This document shows, in pieces, positions 8,340 through 17,262 of a DNA stretch of 64,000 bases. A model generated the notes under the pieces. The model was not told the origin of the DNA, searched no databases, and saw only the letters and a list, made by a program, of their open reading frames with translations. Both the position numbers and the translations under genes were made by a program. The stretch's first letter is position 1. The number at the start of each line of letters is the position of its first letter. The stretch covers positions 124,001 through 188,000 of the forward strand of contig NZ_JAKZAJ010000004.1 in NCBI RefSeq assembly GCF_023156285.1. The letters run 5' to 3'. The DNA is from Marinobacter koreensis. Its GTDB lineage: Bacteria; Pseudomonadota; Gammaproteobacteria; Pseudomonadales; Oleiphilaceae.

Positions 8340-9106
8340 GCGGGCCAGTGCCACCAGCCGGCGGTGACACCGGAAAGCCAGAGCAGGCGCAGGGCCAGCG
8401 CGGTCAGCGTAATGTTGAAAATCAGGGAGAATTTCTGGTTGTCCATGGTTCGGAGCACGTGCAGCCCGAGCCAGGTGCCGGCGAAGCCGCAGACAATCAT
8501 GGCCAGGATGAACACCAGCCAGTCCGAGAACACGAATCCCGCCAGCGTGAAGACCAGCGCCTTGGGAAGATGCTGCAGCGTCATCGCCGAGGCAAACGTG
8601 GCAACCGTGGTAAACCGGTCCCGATGAATCTGTTTGACGAATGCCGCCACCAGAGGCCCGGTCGCGCCCACGAACAGGCTGGCGAAACTGGTCAGCCCCG
8701 ACGCAAGAAAAATCCCGGGACGCCCGAATGCACCCTTTGGCAGTGGCGGTCCCCAGCACAGGAACAGAACAAACAGGGCAATGGTCAGCTGCCACAGGTA
8801 TTCCGGCAGATGGACCAGCACAAGGCTGCCCAGGCCGGCACCGATGATGACGCCCGGGGCGAACGCGGCGATCACCCTCCAGTCCACGTGTTTCCAGGTC
8901 AGCGACATGCGGCCCGCGTTCGAACCGAGCTGGATCATTCCGTGCACCGGTATGATCGCCGCCGGTGGCAGCCATCCGGCCATCAGGACCAGCAGGAGCA
9001 GACCTCCCCCGGCGCCAAGGCTGGCGGTAATCATGGAGGTGAGTACCGAACACGCCAGCAGGAATACTGCAATGCTTGGCGGGAGCGCGTCGGGAAGCAG
9101 CGTCAT
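8336..9106 (-). CDS. TauE/SafE-family membrane exporter
   Basis: 256 residues with seven to eight hydrophobic helices and the family pattern: a glycine-rich first helix (A-S-L-G-A-G-G-G-L-L-L) and a repeat in the second half (F-V-G-A-T-G-P-L-V-A-A-F). TauE/SafE proteins move sulfite, sulfoacetate or other small organosulfur or organic anions across the inner membrane; the substrate here is not predictable. ATG at 9106 is chosen because it forms an ATGA overlap with the stop of the upstream transglycosylase gene, a sign of translational coupling. A longer frame to 9151 would run far into that gene. Confidence 0.85.
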   Translation of the reverse strand: MTLLPDALPPSIAVFLLACSVLTSMITASLGAGGGLLLLVLMAGWLPPAAIIPVHGMIQLGSNAGRMSLTWKHVDWRVIAAFAPGVIIGAGLGSLVLVHLPEYLWQLTIALFVLFLCWGPPLPKGAFGRPGIFLASGLTSFASLFVGATGPLVAAFVKQIHRDRFTTVATFASAMTLQHLPKALVFTLAGFVFSDWLVFILAMIVCGFAGTWLGLHVLRTMDNQKFSLIFNITLTALALRLLWLSGVTAGWWHWPA

Positions 9107-10242
9107 TTCCATTCGCAGAAATCCGTCTTGCTCAGCCTGGCCGTCTTGCACAGTGCGTTGCTGGCCAGCTGGACATCCGCCACATAATACAGGGACGCCA
9201 GCCCCAGGCGGTCCCGGCCGAGGTTGTGGAACACCATGCCAAAGGCAATGTCCCCGGCAGTAAACCGTTCCTGATGTTGCGCAAAGTAGGCAGCGGGCCG
9301 GGAGAGCGTCTCGTCTTCAAGCAGTGCCTGAACCCGGGCGGCTCCGCCATGGTAGGCCTGGATCAGCAGCAGGTTGAACAGACGCTGGCGCTTGTCGTCG
9401 GGGAGGTCGCCGAACCGGGCGTCGAAGGCCGGACGGATGTTTCGCGCATTCTGGGCTGTCAGGCGCAGGGCGCAGTCGAGCTGTGCGAGACGGTGCCAGT
9501 AGTTGTCCGGTTTGATCTGGCAATCGGACAGTGCGGTGGGTGAGAGCTGAAGAATGCCCCGGGCATTGGCGGCGGAATGGGCCCGGGCCTGTCCCCCGCT
9601 TTCAATCAGGATCTGGCCGGCAATGTGATGACGAATGGCCGGTGGCAGGTCAATCCGGCCCTGCTCCGACCGTGTGTCGAAGACATACACCAGAGCGTCG
9701 TGCAGGCTGCCTGGTTGTTCCGCGTCGGCAAACGTCAGATCGTCCCAGCTCCCCCACAGCCGATCCGGAGGCAGAGTGCCCAGGTAGCGGGCGATGGCTT
9801 CGTCGAGGTTGACGTGGGGCTGGTCGCAGGACAGGGCAAACGGGTAGCCGGTCTGGCCATCACTGCCGGGCACCCAGGAGTCGACACGACCCCGCTGGAA
9901 GAGGGACTGGCGGGTTTCGTTCAGCAATTTCTGGGTGTGCTCACTGTCGGGTCCATCGGCCAGCCAGGACAGAAACTGGCCGCGCATGTCGAACAGAATG
10001 TGGCGGTCGCTGTCAGTGCAGTAGGCGCTTTCTTCCAGTACCCATTGCCGAATGGTCAGGATATTGCGATACACCCCCTGACTGACCCAATAGGGCGACG
10101 CGCGGATGACCTCGGTCCAGTCGCTGCTTTCGGTGGTAGCGGCGGGATCGGTATCCTGCGCTCTGGCACCATTGAACAAGGCCTGTGCAGCCAGGATGAA
10201 AAACAGCAGGAGCTGGCGTAAGCTTTTGAGTTTACGGTTCAT
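9103..10242 (-). CDS. Exported lytic transglycosylase-like protein (SLT fold)
   Basis: 379 residues with an N-terminal signal peptide (basic start, hydrophobic stretch about 9-26, cleavage near A-R-A). The C-terminal half carries the SLT lysozyme-like signature I-L-I-E-S-G-G-Q-A-R-A-H-S-A-A-N-A-R-G-I-L-Q-L-S, with the catalytic Glu at about 214. This predicts cleavage of peptidoglycan glycan strands in the periplasm. The N-terminal 190 residues are unfamiliar and may target the enzyme. ATG at 10242 starts the signal peptide. It is coupled by an ATGA overlap to the TauE-like gene, an unusual pairing. Confidence 0.75.
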   Translation of the reverse strand: MNRKLKSLRQLLLFFILAAQALFNGARAQDTDPAATTESSDWTEVIRASPYWVSQGVYRNILTIRQWVLEESAYCTDSDRHILFDMRGQFLSWLADGPDSEHTQKLLNETRQSLFQRGRVDSWVPGSDGQTGYPFALSCDQPHVNLDEAIARYLGTLPPDRLWGSWDDLTFADAEQPGSLHDALVYVFDTRSEQGRIDLPPAIRHHIAGQILIESGGQARAHSAANARGILQLSPTALSDCQIKPDNYWHRLAQLDCALRLTAQNARNIRPAFDARFGDLPDDKRQRLFNLLLIQAYHGGAARVQALLEDETLSRPAAYFAQHQERFTAGDIAFGMVFHNLGRDRLGLASLYYVADVQLASNALCKTARLSKTDFCEWK

Positions 10243-10294
10243 CTGTGTATCACCCGTCACCATTCAGCCAACAGAATAACAAACGGAATCCATT

Positions 10295-11782
10295 ATGAAG
10301 CAAGCTGAGTACCTGAGATACGATGCCACCGCCCTTGCCGACCTGATTGCCCGTGGCGATATTACTGCCCGCGAAGTCTGTGACGCGGCCATTGAACGGG
10401 CCACCCAGGTTAACGGGACGCTGAACGCCATCTGTCACCCCCAGTTTTCCGAGGCGGTGGAGCAGGATTTCCCGGAAGCTGCGCCCTTCGCCGGCGTTCC
10501 GTTCCTGCTCAAGGACCTGGCCCAGGAACAGGGTGGACAGCCCTGCAGTTTTGGTAGTCGCGGACTGAAAAACAACGTGGCGCCCAGGGATTCGGAATTC
10601 GTCCGGCGTGCCCGTGCTGGTGGTGTGCGTATCCTCGGTCGCACCACCACGCCCGAGTTCGGCCTCAAGGCCATCACCGAACCGGAACTCTGGGGGCCCT
10701 GTCGTAATCCCTGGAACACCGATCTCACGCCGGGTGGTTCCAGCGGTGGCTCAGGTGCAGCGGTGGCCGCTGGCGTCGTGCCCATGGCCGGTGCCAACGA
10801 TGGCGGCGGGTCTATCCGTATCCCGGCCGCCTACAATGGTCTGTTTGGTCTGAAACCCTCGCGCGGACGCCTCTCCAGCGGCCCGTTCATGGGCGAAGCC
10901 TGGACCGGTGCCTCCTCGGACCATGTGGTGAGCCGGACGGTACGCGACAGCGCCGCCATGCTTGATGTACTCAGTGGACCCGCCGTGGGCGATCCTTTCG
11001 TGATCGCACCACCCTCACAACCTTATCGGGAACTGATGCAAAAAGCCCCCGGGCAGCTCCGGATCGGCGTGTTCACGTCGTCACCCTACGACACAGACGT
11101 GGCTCCCGAGTGTGTGGCCGCGGTCGAGGCCACGGCCCGGACCCTGGAACACCTGGGCCACAAGGTCGAGTATGCCCGGCCGGAGTTCGATGGCATGGCG
11201 CTGGCCCGGTGTTATCTGGGGATGTACTTCGGCGAAGTCTCGGCGTTGATGGACCGGGCGCGGGAGGAATTCGGGGCGTCGGAGGACGATTTCGAGCTGG
11301 ATACCCGGCTGATCGGCATGCTGGGGCGGACCATGCCGTTGCCGGATTACGTCCGTCGGCGGCAGCAGTGGAACGAATTTGCCCGGGCATTGGGGACTTT
11401 CTTCGAAGGCTATGATCTGTACCTTTGCCCCACCACTGGCCAGCTGCCGGCCCGCATCGGCGAGCTGGAGACGCCAGCTCACCTGAAACTGGCGGCCCGC
11501 CTCATGCTGACCCTCAAGGCCGGGAAGCTGGTCCATCGCAGTGGCCAGGTCGATCAGATGGCCATGGAGAGTCTGGCGCGTACGCCCTTCACTCAGCTGG
11601 CCAACCTGACCGGGACTCCCGCCATGTCCATGCCGCTGCACTGGACCCAGTCCGGATTGCCGGTGGGCGTTCAGTTCGGAGCGAGTCATGGTGGCGAGGG
11701 CCTGTTGCTGCAACTGGCGGCCCAGCTGGAAGAAGCCAACCCGTGGTTCAATCATTACGAACGGCTCGAAGGCGCGTTTTAG
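10295..11782 (+). CDS. Amidase-signature family hydrolase
   Basis: 495 residues with the Ser-cisSer-Lys triad of the amidase signature family. Lys is at about 73 (P-F-L-L-K-D-L), the cis-Ser in G-G-S-S-G-G-S-G-A (about 147-155) and the nucleophile Ser at about 173 in G-G-S-I-R-I-P-A. Family members hydrolyse carboxylic amides, including fatty acid amides and nylon oligomers. No gatB or gatC is adjacent, so this is a stand-alone amidase, not the tRNA amidotransferase subunit. It is monocistronic, with ATG at 10295, and divergent from the transglycosylase gene with 52 bases between the starts. Confidence 0.9.
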   Translation: MKQAEYLRYDATALADLIARGDITAREVCDAAIERATQVNGTLNAICHPQFSEAVEQDFPEAAPFAGVPFLLKDLAQEQGGQPCSFGSRGLKNNVAPRDSEFVRRARAGGVRILGRTTTPEFGLKAITEPELWGPCRNPWNTDLTPGGSSGGSGAAVAAGVVPMAGANDGGGSIRIPAAYNGLFGLKPSRGRLSSGPFMGEAWTGASSDHVVSRTVRDSAAMLDVLSGPAVGDPFVIAPPSQPYRELMQKAPGQLRIGVFTSSPYDTDVAPECVAAVEATARTLEHLGHKVEYARPEFDGMALARCYLGMYFGEVSALMDRAREEFGASEDDFELDTRLIGMLGRTMPLPDYVRRRQQWNEFARALGTFFEGYDLYLCPTTGQLPARIGELETPAHLKLAARLMLTLKAGKLVHRSGQVDQMAMESLARTPFTQLANLTGTPAMSMPLHWTQSGLPVGVQFGASHGGEGLLLQLAAQLEEANPWFNHYERLEGAF

Positions 11783-11904
11783 GGGGTTGTGATCCAGCCG
11801 GGCGAACTCCACGTTTATCTTTGTAGTCGGAACAGGCTATGCTGTCAGTCAGGAAGACATCTTCTTCCTGACCTACCTGATGGCATCGAGGAGGCGTGCG
11901 TCTT

Positions 11905-12498
11905 ATGAACCAACCGATGGCAATCGACGATCTTGTATCCGTAGCACAGGCCGAAGCCATGGGGGAACTGGATGCCCCGATGATGGCGATCGTCCTGTCC
12001 AGTGAGCAAAGCTATGATTTGCCCATAAACTCCCTTGAAACCGATGCCGACAAGGCCCGCTGGGGCCTGATTCTGCGGGCGGCCCGCGAACATGTGGAAG
12101 CCGATGCGGTGGCTGTGCTCTACCCGGCCTGGACGACTATCCGGCAGAAGCAAACCGATGAAGAGAAAGCAGCGACGGAGGCGGATGACGAAGGCAGCAG
12201 TCCCATCGACACCCTCTTCGTACAGCTCCACACGCGGGATCATGTCTACTGGCGCGGCTTCGAGCAGATCCGTGATCCCCGCCACCAGCGGATCATCGGT
12301 TTCCGCCGGATCAAGGCGTTGTCCACCGACTATCGCCGTGAGGAAGCGCCCTCCGTGGCGGCCTGGCTCAGCACCCTGTTTGAGCCGTTGCCGATAGAGG
12401 GTGAGGAGACCGAGGTGGATCGGGAACTCGCCGATCTGCTGGAAGAGCCGGAAGTCAGTGCTGCGCTCTACCCACGGCAGATGCGGTCACTGCACTAG
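11905..12498 (+). CDS. Hypothetical cytosolic protein
   Basis: 197 residues, acidic, with no signal peptide or membrane helix. Family not recognised. An acidic linker (about 88-105) separates two compact parts, and the C-terminus is rich in Glu. ATG at 11905 lies about 10 bases after GAGGAGG (11888-11894); the in-frame GTG at 11896 is too close to that site. It is alone between the amidase and the convergent HupE-like gene. Confidence 0.6.
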   Translation: MNQPMAIDDLVSVAQAEAMGELDAPMMAIVLSSEQSYDLPINSLETDADKARWGLILRAAREHVEADAVAVLYPAWTTIRQKQTDEEKAATEADDEGSSPIDTLFVQLHTRDHVYWRGFEQIRDPRHQRIIGFRRIKALSTDYRREEAPSVAAWLSTLFEPLPIEGEETEVDRELADLLEEPEVSAALYPRQMRSLH

Positions 12499-12508
12499 GG
12501 GGAAGGCG

Positions 12509-13648
12509 TCACCCGATCCAGCCGGGCAGGGGCACTCGCTGGCCCGCCCAGACCAGACTGGTGACGCCGACTACCGCGAGCATGATCGGCACCATCGCCC
12601 GTTCATACACAGGTCGGTGGGCCAGTGCATACAGCAATGGGAAACCAACCAGCAGCAAACCGATCTGCCCTAGTTCCACGCCGATGTTGAAACCCGCCAG
12701 GGCCGACGCCAGTTCCGACTGACCACTGGTCAGGTCCGACAGCACACTGGCGAACCCGAAGCCATGCACCAGGCCAAAACCGAAGGCCAACAGCCAGGTC
12801 CGTTCGCCGAGAACGGGCCAGATCACGTTGATGGCGGTAACGGTGATGGACAGGGCAATGGCGGTTTCCACCCAGGCGCTGGGCAGATTGACGATGTTCA
12901 GGGCCGAGAGCGCCAGCGTGATCGAGTGGGCAACGGTGAACGCGGTGGCGATGCCAGCCAGTTTCTTTATTCGCGCCGTCAGCCCCAATGCCCTGCGAGA
13001 CCCGGTCGCTGCCCGCACACCCAGTGTCGCCGGGATGGCGAGCACCAGCAAAAAGAACAGGTGATCCATCCCCATCAACAGGTGTAGCACGCCCTGATGC
13101 ACGAAGGTCAGGAACGTCTGCCATGGTGAGGGGGGACGGGTTCCGAGTGATATTTCGCCGGTTTCAGGGCCGAACACCGCCAGCCTTGAACCGCTACTGC
13201 CTTCTATGCTGACCAGTGCCCTGTGCAAGGGATCGATGTGGAACAGCAGCGTATAGCGCAGCGTGTCTGGTGTGCCGCCATCGGCGCAGTCAATCCGGTA
13301 ATCGGCCGCCGCATAATTTCCGTCGCTGTGTTCGGAGATGCCCCAGCGCTGACCGGTCAGCCGGCAGGGGCCTCCGGCATTGCTGACCATCACGCCCTGC
13401 TCGACGGTGCGGGTGATGGCCGGTCTGGCGGCCCGGACCTCCGCGCCGCTCACGGCCTGGTCGCCATTGCGATCAAGGGAAACCAGCAAAGCGAGGTCCC
13501 TGAGCGCCAGATCCACCCGCAGGTGGCCCTCGTCAGGGCTGATATAGATAAAGCTGTCGCTGGCCTTGTGGGCGTGTGCGACCGGCGACATCAGTGCAAG
13601 CAACGCTACCCAGAGTGCCGCGAACGCGAGCGGGTTATGGTGACTCAT
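12509..13648 (-). CDS. HupE/UreJ-type membrane protein with periplasmic EF-hand-like loop
   Basis: 379 residues: signal peptide (about 8-26), a periplasmic domain of about 170 residues, then six or so transmembrane helices with H-x-L-x-G-x-D-H-L-F-F and V-H-G-F-G-F-A motifs typical of HupE/UreJ_2 proteins. Related proteins are proposed metal transporters. The periplasmic part has a 12-residue loop D-R-N-G-D-Q-A-V-S-G-A-E (59-70) that fits a calcium-binding EF hand (D1, N3, D5, E12). The start at 13648 forms an ATGA overlap with the stop of the upstream TPR gene. It is the last gene of the DUF4331 operon. Confidence 0.8.
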   Translation of the reverse strand: MSHHNPLAFAALWVALLALMSPVAHAHKASDSFIYISPDEGHLRVDLALRDLALLVSLDRNGDQAVSGAEVRAARPAITRTVEQGVMVSNAGGPCRLTGQRWGISEHSDGNYAAADYRIDCADGGTPDTLRYTLLFHIDPLHRALVSIEGSSGSRLAVFGPETGEISLGTRPPSPWQTFLTFVHQGVLHLLMGMDHLFFLLVLAIPATLGVRAATGSRRALGLTARIKKLAGIATAFTVAHSITLALSALNIVNLPSAWVETAIALSITVTAINVIWPVLGERTWLLAFGFGLVHGFGFASVLSDLTSGQSELASALAGFNIGVELGQIGLLLVGFPLLYALAHRPVYERAMVPIMLAVVGVTSLVWAGQRVPLPGWIG

Positions 13649-14835
13649 GGCGTGTCTCCGGGGTAACGGGCATCGGTCTGATGATGACTGGCCAGCCATT
13701 GCCGGACCGGTCGGGAGCGTTCGGTCTGGCCGGCCTCCCGGGCGGCGAGAAGCAGCAGTCGGGTATCGGGTGGCTCGCGCTGGGTCTTCCAGTTGGCCAG
13801 TGCGAATTCAAGTGCCAGCTCCGGATCGTTTTCAACGTGAAGCTGAAACCGGGCGTAGTCCCGCTTGTGCAGCATGCTTCCCCGCCAGCGGGCTTCGCTG
13901 AATCGTTCCCGCAGTCGTTGGACGAGTGTGGGAGCATCGGGGTGATCGAGTCGCCTCATGGCAATGGCCCGCAACACTGCCAGGGAATCCACTTTTTCAT
14001 AGCCCCGGGTGAGTGCGAGTACCGGTTGTGCCCGATGATGTCGCAGGTACCAGTCGGCCAGCTCCGCCCGGATATAGAGATCGTCGGGGTTGGACAGCAG
14101 AACCTCGCGCCAGTACTGCTCGGCTTTGTCGTTGTCGAGCTGATCGGCCAGATCGCCCAGGGTACCCAGGGCCCATAGTTGTTCCGACGTTGCTGCCCCC
14201 CGGGCCTGTCGGTATCCGGCAAGCAGTGTTTGATAAGCCTCTCTGGCCTGGCCGGTGCGGGCATCCACCAGCGCCAGACAGCTCTGTGAGATCAGGCCGG
14301 GCATTGCCTGCTGGAGTTGCTGGCAGGCCGTTCGGGCCTGATCGTAGCGCCCCTGCACGGTCTGCACGTTTGCCAGGGTCAGCAGAGCCTGCAATCGCTG
14401 CGGACCATAACCCTGCTGGATGACGGTCCGAAGGTCGGTCCGTGCCTTGTCGAATTTGTGCTGGCTCTGGTAGAGAGTGGCTCTCAGGACCCGAAGCTCG
14501 TCGGTCATCCGATTCTCCGGCCAGGGGGAGAGGATACCTTCGGCGTAACCGATAAAACGTGGATCGCCGGTGGACCGGGCCTGTCGTATGTATTCGTGGA
14601 CCTGGCTGGCCAGGGCTTCCGGTGAGGACGGTGGTTGTGCGGTGTTGACCCGGACGTTTGGCAGTTGCGCCAGAATGGCCGTATCCGCAAAATCCGGATT
14701 AATCGGAGACGGGCCGGCGAAGGCCGGCTCCGTCGACAGCACCATCAGAATCAGAAAGGCGGAGAGACGGCGGCGGGAGACCCGCCACCGTTCCCACCGC
14801 TTACTGATTGAACAGATCGCTGTAGGCTTGCGCAT
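13645..14835 (-). CDS. Exported TPR-repeat protein
   Basis: About 396 residues with an Arg-rich N-terminus, a hydrophobic signal stretch (about 24-40, ending A-F-A-G) and a helical body with several tetratricopeptide-like repeats (for example L-Q-A-L-L-T-L-A-N-V-Q-T-V-Q-G-R-Y-D-Q-A). It is probably a periplasmic scaffold. The start is uncertain: ATG at 14835 or 14847, both overlapping the end of the upstream lipoprotein gene by 35-47 bases. It is translationally coupled downstream to the HupE-like gene. Confidence 0.7.
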   Translation of the reverse strand: MRKPTAICSISKRWERWRVSRRRLSAFLILMVLSTEPAFAGPSPINPDFADTAILAQLPNVRVNTAQPPSSPEALASQVHEYIRQARSTGDPRFIGYAEGILSPWPENRMTDELRVLRATLYQSQHKFDKARTDLRTVIQQGYGPQRLQALLTLANVQTVQGRYDQARTACQQLQQAMPGLISQSCLALVDARTGQAREAYQTLLAGYRQARGAATSEQLWALGTLGDLADQLDNDKAEQYWREVLLSNPDDLYIRAELADWYLRHHRAQPVLALTRGYEKVDSLAVLRAIAMRRLDHPDAPTLVQRLRERFSEARWRGSMLHKRDYARFQLHVENDPELALEFALANWKTQREPPDTRLLLLAAREAGQTERSRPVRQWLASHHQTDARYPGDTP

Positions 14836-15049
14836 TGTTGCGGTCATTGAAGCTGAACTTCACCGAGTTGATGTTGACCGCCTCCCGATCGTCACGGGTA
14901 TTGGCGATTTCCTTCTTCACGAACGTCGTGAAGTCTGTCGAAGCGGCGATGCCGGATCCCGACCGGGAATCGGAGCTGGAGCCTCCGAAGCAGCCGCTAA
15001 GTAGGATTGCGGTGGAGGCCGCAATTCCCAGGTTGATAATCGCTTTCAT
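14801..15049 (-). CDS. Small predicted lipoprotein in DUF4331 operon
   Basis: 82 residues. A short signal peptide ends in the lipobox L-S-G-C (Cys about 20), then a Gly/Ser-rich linker and a 45-residue charged tail with V-K-F-S-F-N-D-R-N-N. Family not recognised. It starts 11 bases after the DUF4331 gene (AGGAGG site just before ATG at 15049) and overlaps the start of the TPR gene, so it belongs to the same transcript. Confidence 0.75.
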   Translation of the reverse strand: MKAIINLGIAASTAILLSGCFGGSSSDSRSGSGIAASTDFTTFVKKEIANTRDDREAVNINSVKFSFNDRNNAQAYSDLFNQ

Positions 15050-15059
15050 GTCGGCCTCC

Positions 15060-16541
15060 TCACAGTCCGTTCGGTGAGCCGGCGACCGGCGTTGCCAGAT
15101 ACGGGAAGGTGGTTCTCAGCGTGTTCGGATCCAGCTGGACACCGTCCGTGAAGGGAACATCCTTGTTGGGAGCGTCGGTGGTCAGTGCCCCCATGGCGAC
15201 ACGGAGTTCGGCATCCACTACATCGTCCACCGGGCGTCGTCCGTTGGGGAAGCCGGCGGTGTCACCACCGAGTACACCCAGGTCGTTCTGGGAGCCGGCG
15301 GCCGTGACCGCAATCGCCGTGTTCAGGCGAAGCATCTCGGAAGCGGTTACACCCTCGGGCTTGTTCAGTCCGTCGATGCCGGTCAGGAAGGCGCTCACCA
15401 GATCCGTTCTCGGGAAGTTGTTTGGTGCCTCGGCCCCGGCACTGCTGAACAGGATTTCCAGCAGTTCAGGCAACGTCGGATTGGTCACGTAGGTCAGGAA
15501 CTGGCCATCGTTCATGGGCTCGCTGGCGTTGAATCGATCCTTGTCTTTCAGACCGATGACCACTTCGTTCACCAGCGGCATACCGAGCCGGGATACCTGG
15601 GCCCAGGCACCACCCTCGATGGTCGCGCCTTTGCCATTGGCAGACGGGGCACGGTTGATGACCCGGGCCTGGCGGACGCTGGCGCTCGTCCAGGCGCCAA
15701 TCACCGGATCACCGCCGGCGGTCATGGCCGAACCGGTCAGGCAGGAGGTGGGCACCTCCAGGGCGAAGGAGGTGACGTTCTTGTCCACCAGGTCCCCCGG
15801 GCCTTCCGCATCCCGGGCACCGAGCGGATTGGTGTTCACCAGGTCGAAAATTTCCCCGAGGTTAACCGCAAACGCTTCTTTGCGCTGGCCAACGAAGACC
15901 CGGCCATTGGCGCTGCAGCCCGGCAGGTTGATGGTGTAGATGTGCTGGTCGGCATAGGTTCCGTAAGCCGCCGGGTCCATGTTGCCGCCGAAGGACTTCT
16001 CACCGATGTTGTCCAGCGGTTTGAAGAAGTACTCGGTGCCGGAATCCACGTTCGTGGCGGTCTGAACGGTGCCCTTGCGGCGATCGCCGCTAACGACCTT
16101 GACCGTATACCGCTGGCGAACCTGAACGTTCGCGTCGTCGGTGGCATCGCCGATGTTCTTCAGCGGTACCGATACCATCTCACTGCCCACGGGGATCTGC
16201 TTGTCGGTCAACTGATCCTCGAATCGGAACTGGAACGTCAGGTCTTCCTTGGCGTCACCGTTGTTGTCGATGTGGATTTCGTAGAGGGCGTCGTCGTCCA
16301 TATCGAAGTAGTTGGGACCGCCATAGGCATCCTGCAGGGGCAGATAGTTGGCGATCAGGGTAACGTAATTGCTCCGCCCGGACTCGTAGCTGCGGAACAT
16401 GTAAAAGTCGGTGGCATCGACTTTGGGCATCTCGGTAATGAACGGAGCCTCGCGATGGCTGGAGGCCTGCGCTATGCCGGTTGAAAGCAGGGTGGCCGCA
16501 CCCAGCGCCGCGACAGCCGATGTTTTGATGACAGTGTTCAT
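15060..16541 (-). CDS. DUF4331 family exported protein
   Basis: 493 residues. A signal peptide (1-26, ending A-Q-A) is followed at once by the hallmark S-S-H-R-E-A-P of DUF4331 proteins and D-A-T-D-F-Y-M-F-R. The biochemical role of the family is unknown. An Asp-rich stretch at about 80-100, including D-N-N-G-D, looks like a calcium site. It is the first gene of a minus-strand operon with a lipoprotein, a TPR protein and a HupE-like membrane protein, and is divergent from the ECF sigma/anti-sigma pair, which is the obvious candidate regulator. Confidence 0.85.
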   Translation of the reverse strand: MNTVIKTSAVAALGAATLLSTGIAQASSHREAPFITEMPKVDATDFYMFRSYESGRSNYVTLIANYLPLQDAYGGPNYFDMDDDALYEIHIDNNGDAKEDLTFQFRFEDQLTDKQIPVGSEMVSVPLKNIGDATDDANVQVRQRYTVKVVSGDRRKGTVQTATNVDSGTEYFFKPLDNIGEKSFGGNMDPAAYGTYADQHIYTINLPGCSANGRVFVGQRKEAFAVNLGEIFDLVNTNPLGARDAEGPGDLVDKNVTSFALEVPTSCLTGSAMTAGGDPVIGAWTSASVRQARVINRAPSANGKGATIEGGAWAQVSRLGMPLVNEVVIGLKDKDRFNASEPMNDGQFLTYVTNPTLPELLEILFSSAGAEAPNNFPRTDLVSAFLTGIDGLNKPEGVTASEMLRLNTAIAVTAAGSQNDLGVLGGDTAGFPNGRRPVDDVVDAELRVAMGALTTDAPNKDVPFTDGVQLDPNTLRTTFPYLATPVAGSPNGL

Positions 16542-16698
16542 TGTTCTCTCCTCACACAGATTTTGTTGTGTTGCACAAGGAGAAACGGGCGCCGGTTCGG
16601 GTGAGATGCACCTGCCTGTAAAAATTTGTAATCGGCCCCGGTTGCTGCATCTCCAATCCCCGTCCTTTCGTATTCTTGTTAAAAAGGGAGGACCACAC

Positions 16699-17262
16699 GT
16701 GGCTTATGCCCAGAAAGACACCGACCATGACCGACTGATGAGGCTGCTTATGCAGATCGCCCGGGATGACCGGGATGCATTCCGGCAGCTGTATGAACTG
16801 GTGGCGGCCCGAATGTTCGGGATGTGTCTCAAGCTGGCGGGGCAGCGGGATCTGGCGGAAGAGGCGCTGCAGGATGCCTTTGTTCAGATCTGGCACCGTG
16901 CAAGCGAATACCATCGCGACCGGGGCGCACCGCTCAACTGGATGATGACCATTGCGCGTTATCGGACGCTGGATCTCATGCGCGCCCGGAAGGCCCGCCC
17001 GACGATGGGTGACGAAGGTCTTGAGGACCTGGATGATGGCCGGAGTGGTCCGCTGGAGTCTTCCCTGCGGGATGCCGGTGCAAGCCGTTTGACCGGGTGT
17101 CTGGATGAGTTGTCCGATGTCCAGAGAGACAGCATCCTGTTGTCCTATTACCGCGGATTTACTCACGAGGAGCTGTCGCAGGCCTTGAGTTCGCCGATCG
17201 GAACGGTAAAGAGCTGGATTCGCCGTGGGTTGATCGCCTTGAAGAGGTGCCTGGAACGATGA
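16699..17262 (+). CDS. ECF-family RNA polymerase sigma factor
   Basis: 187 residues with region 2 (about 25-95, D-A-F-V-Q-I-W-H-R-A and W-M-M-T-I-A-R-Y-R-T-L-D) and region 4 (about 130-185, L-S-Y-Y-R-G-F-T-H-E-E-L and I-G-T-V-K-S-W-I-R-R-G). It is likely SigK/RpoE-like and held by the anti-sigma factor encoded next. GTG at 16699 follows GGGAGGA (16686-16692); the upstream extension of the frame runs into the DUF4331 gene and is not coding. It overlaps the anti-sigma gene by ATGA. Confidence 0.92.
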   Translation: MAYAQKDTDHDRLMRLLMQIARDDRDAFRQLYELVAARMFGMCLKLAGQRDLAEEALQDAFVQIWHRASEYHRDRGAPLNWMMTIARYRTLDLMRARKARPTMGDEGLEDLDDGRSGPLESSLRDAGASRLTGCLDELSDVQRDSILLSYYRGFTHEELSQALSSPIGTVKSWIRRGLIALKRCLER

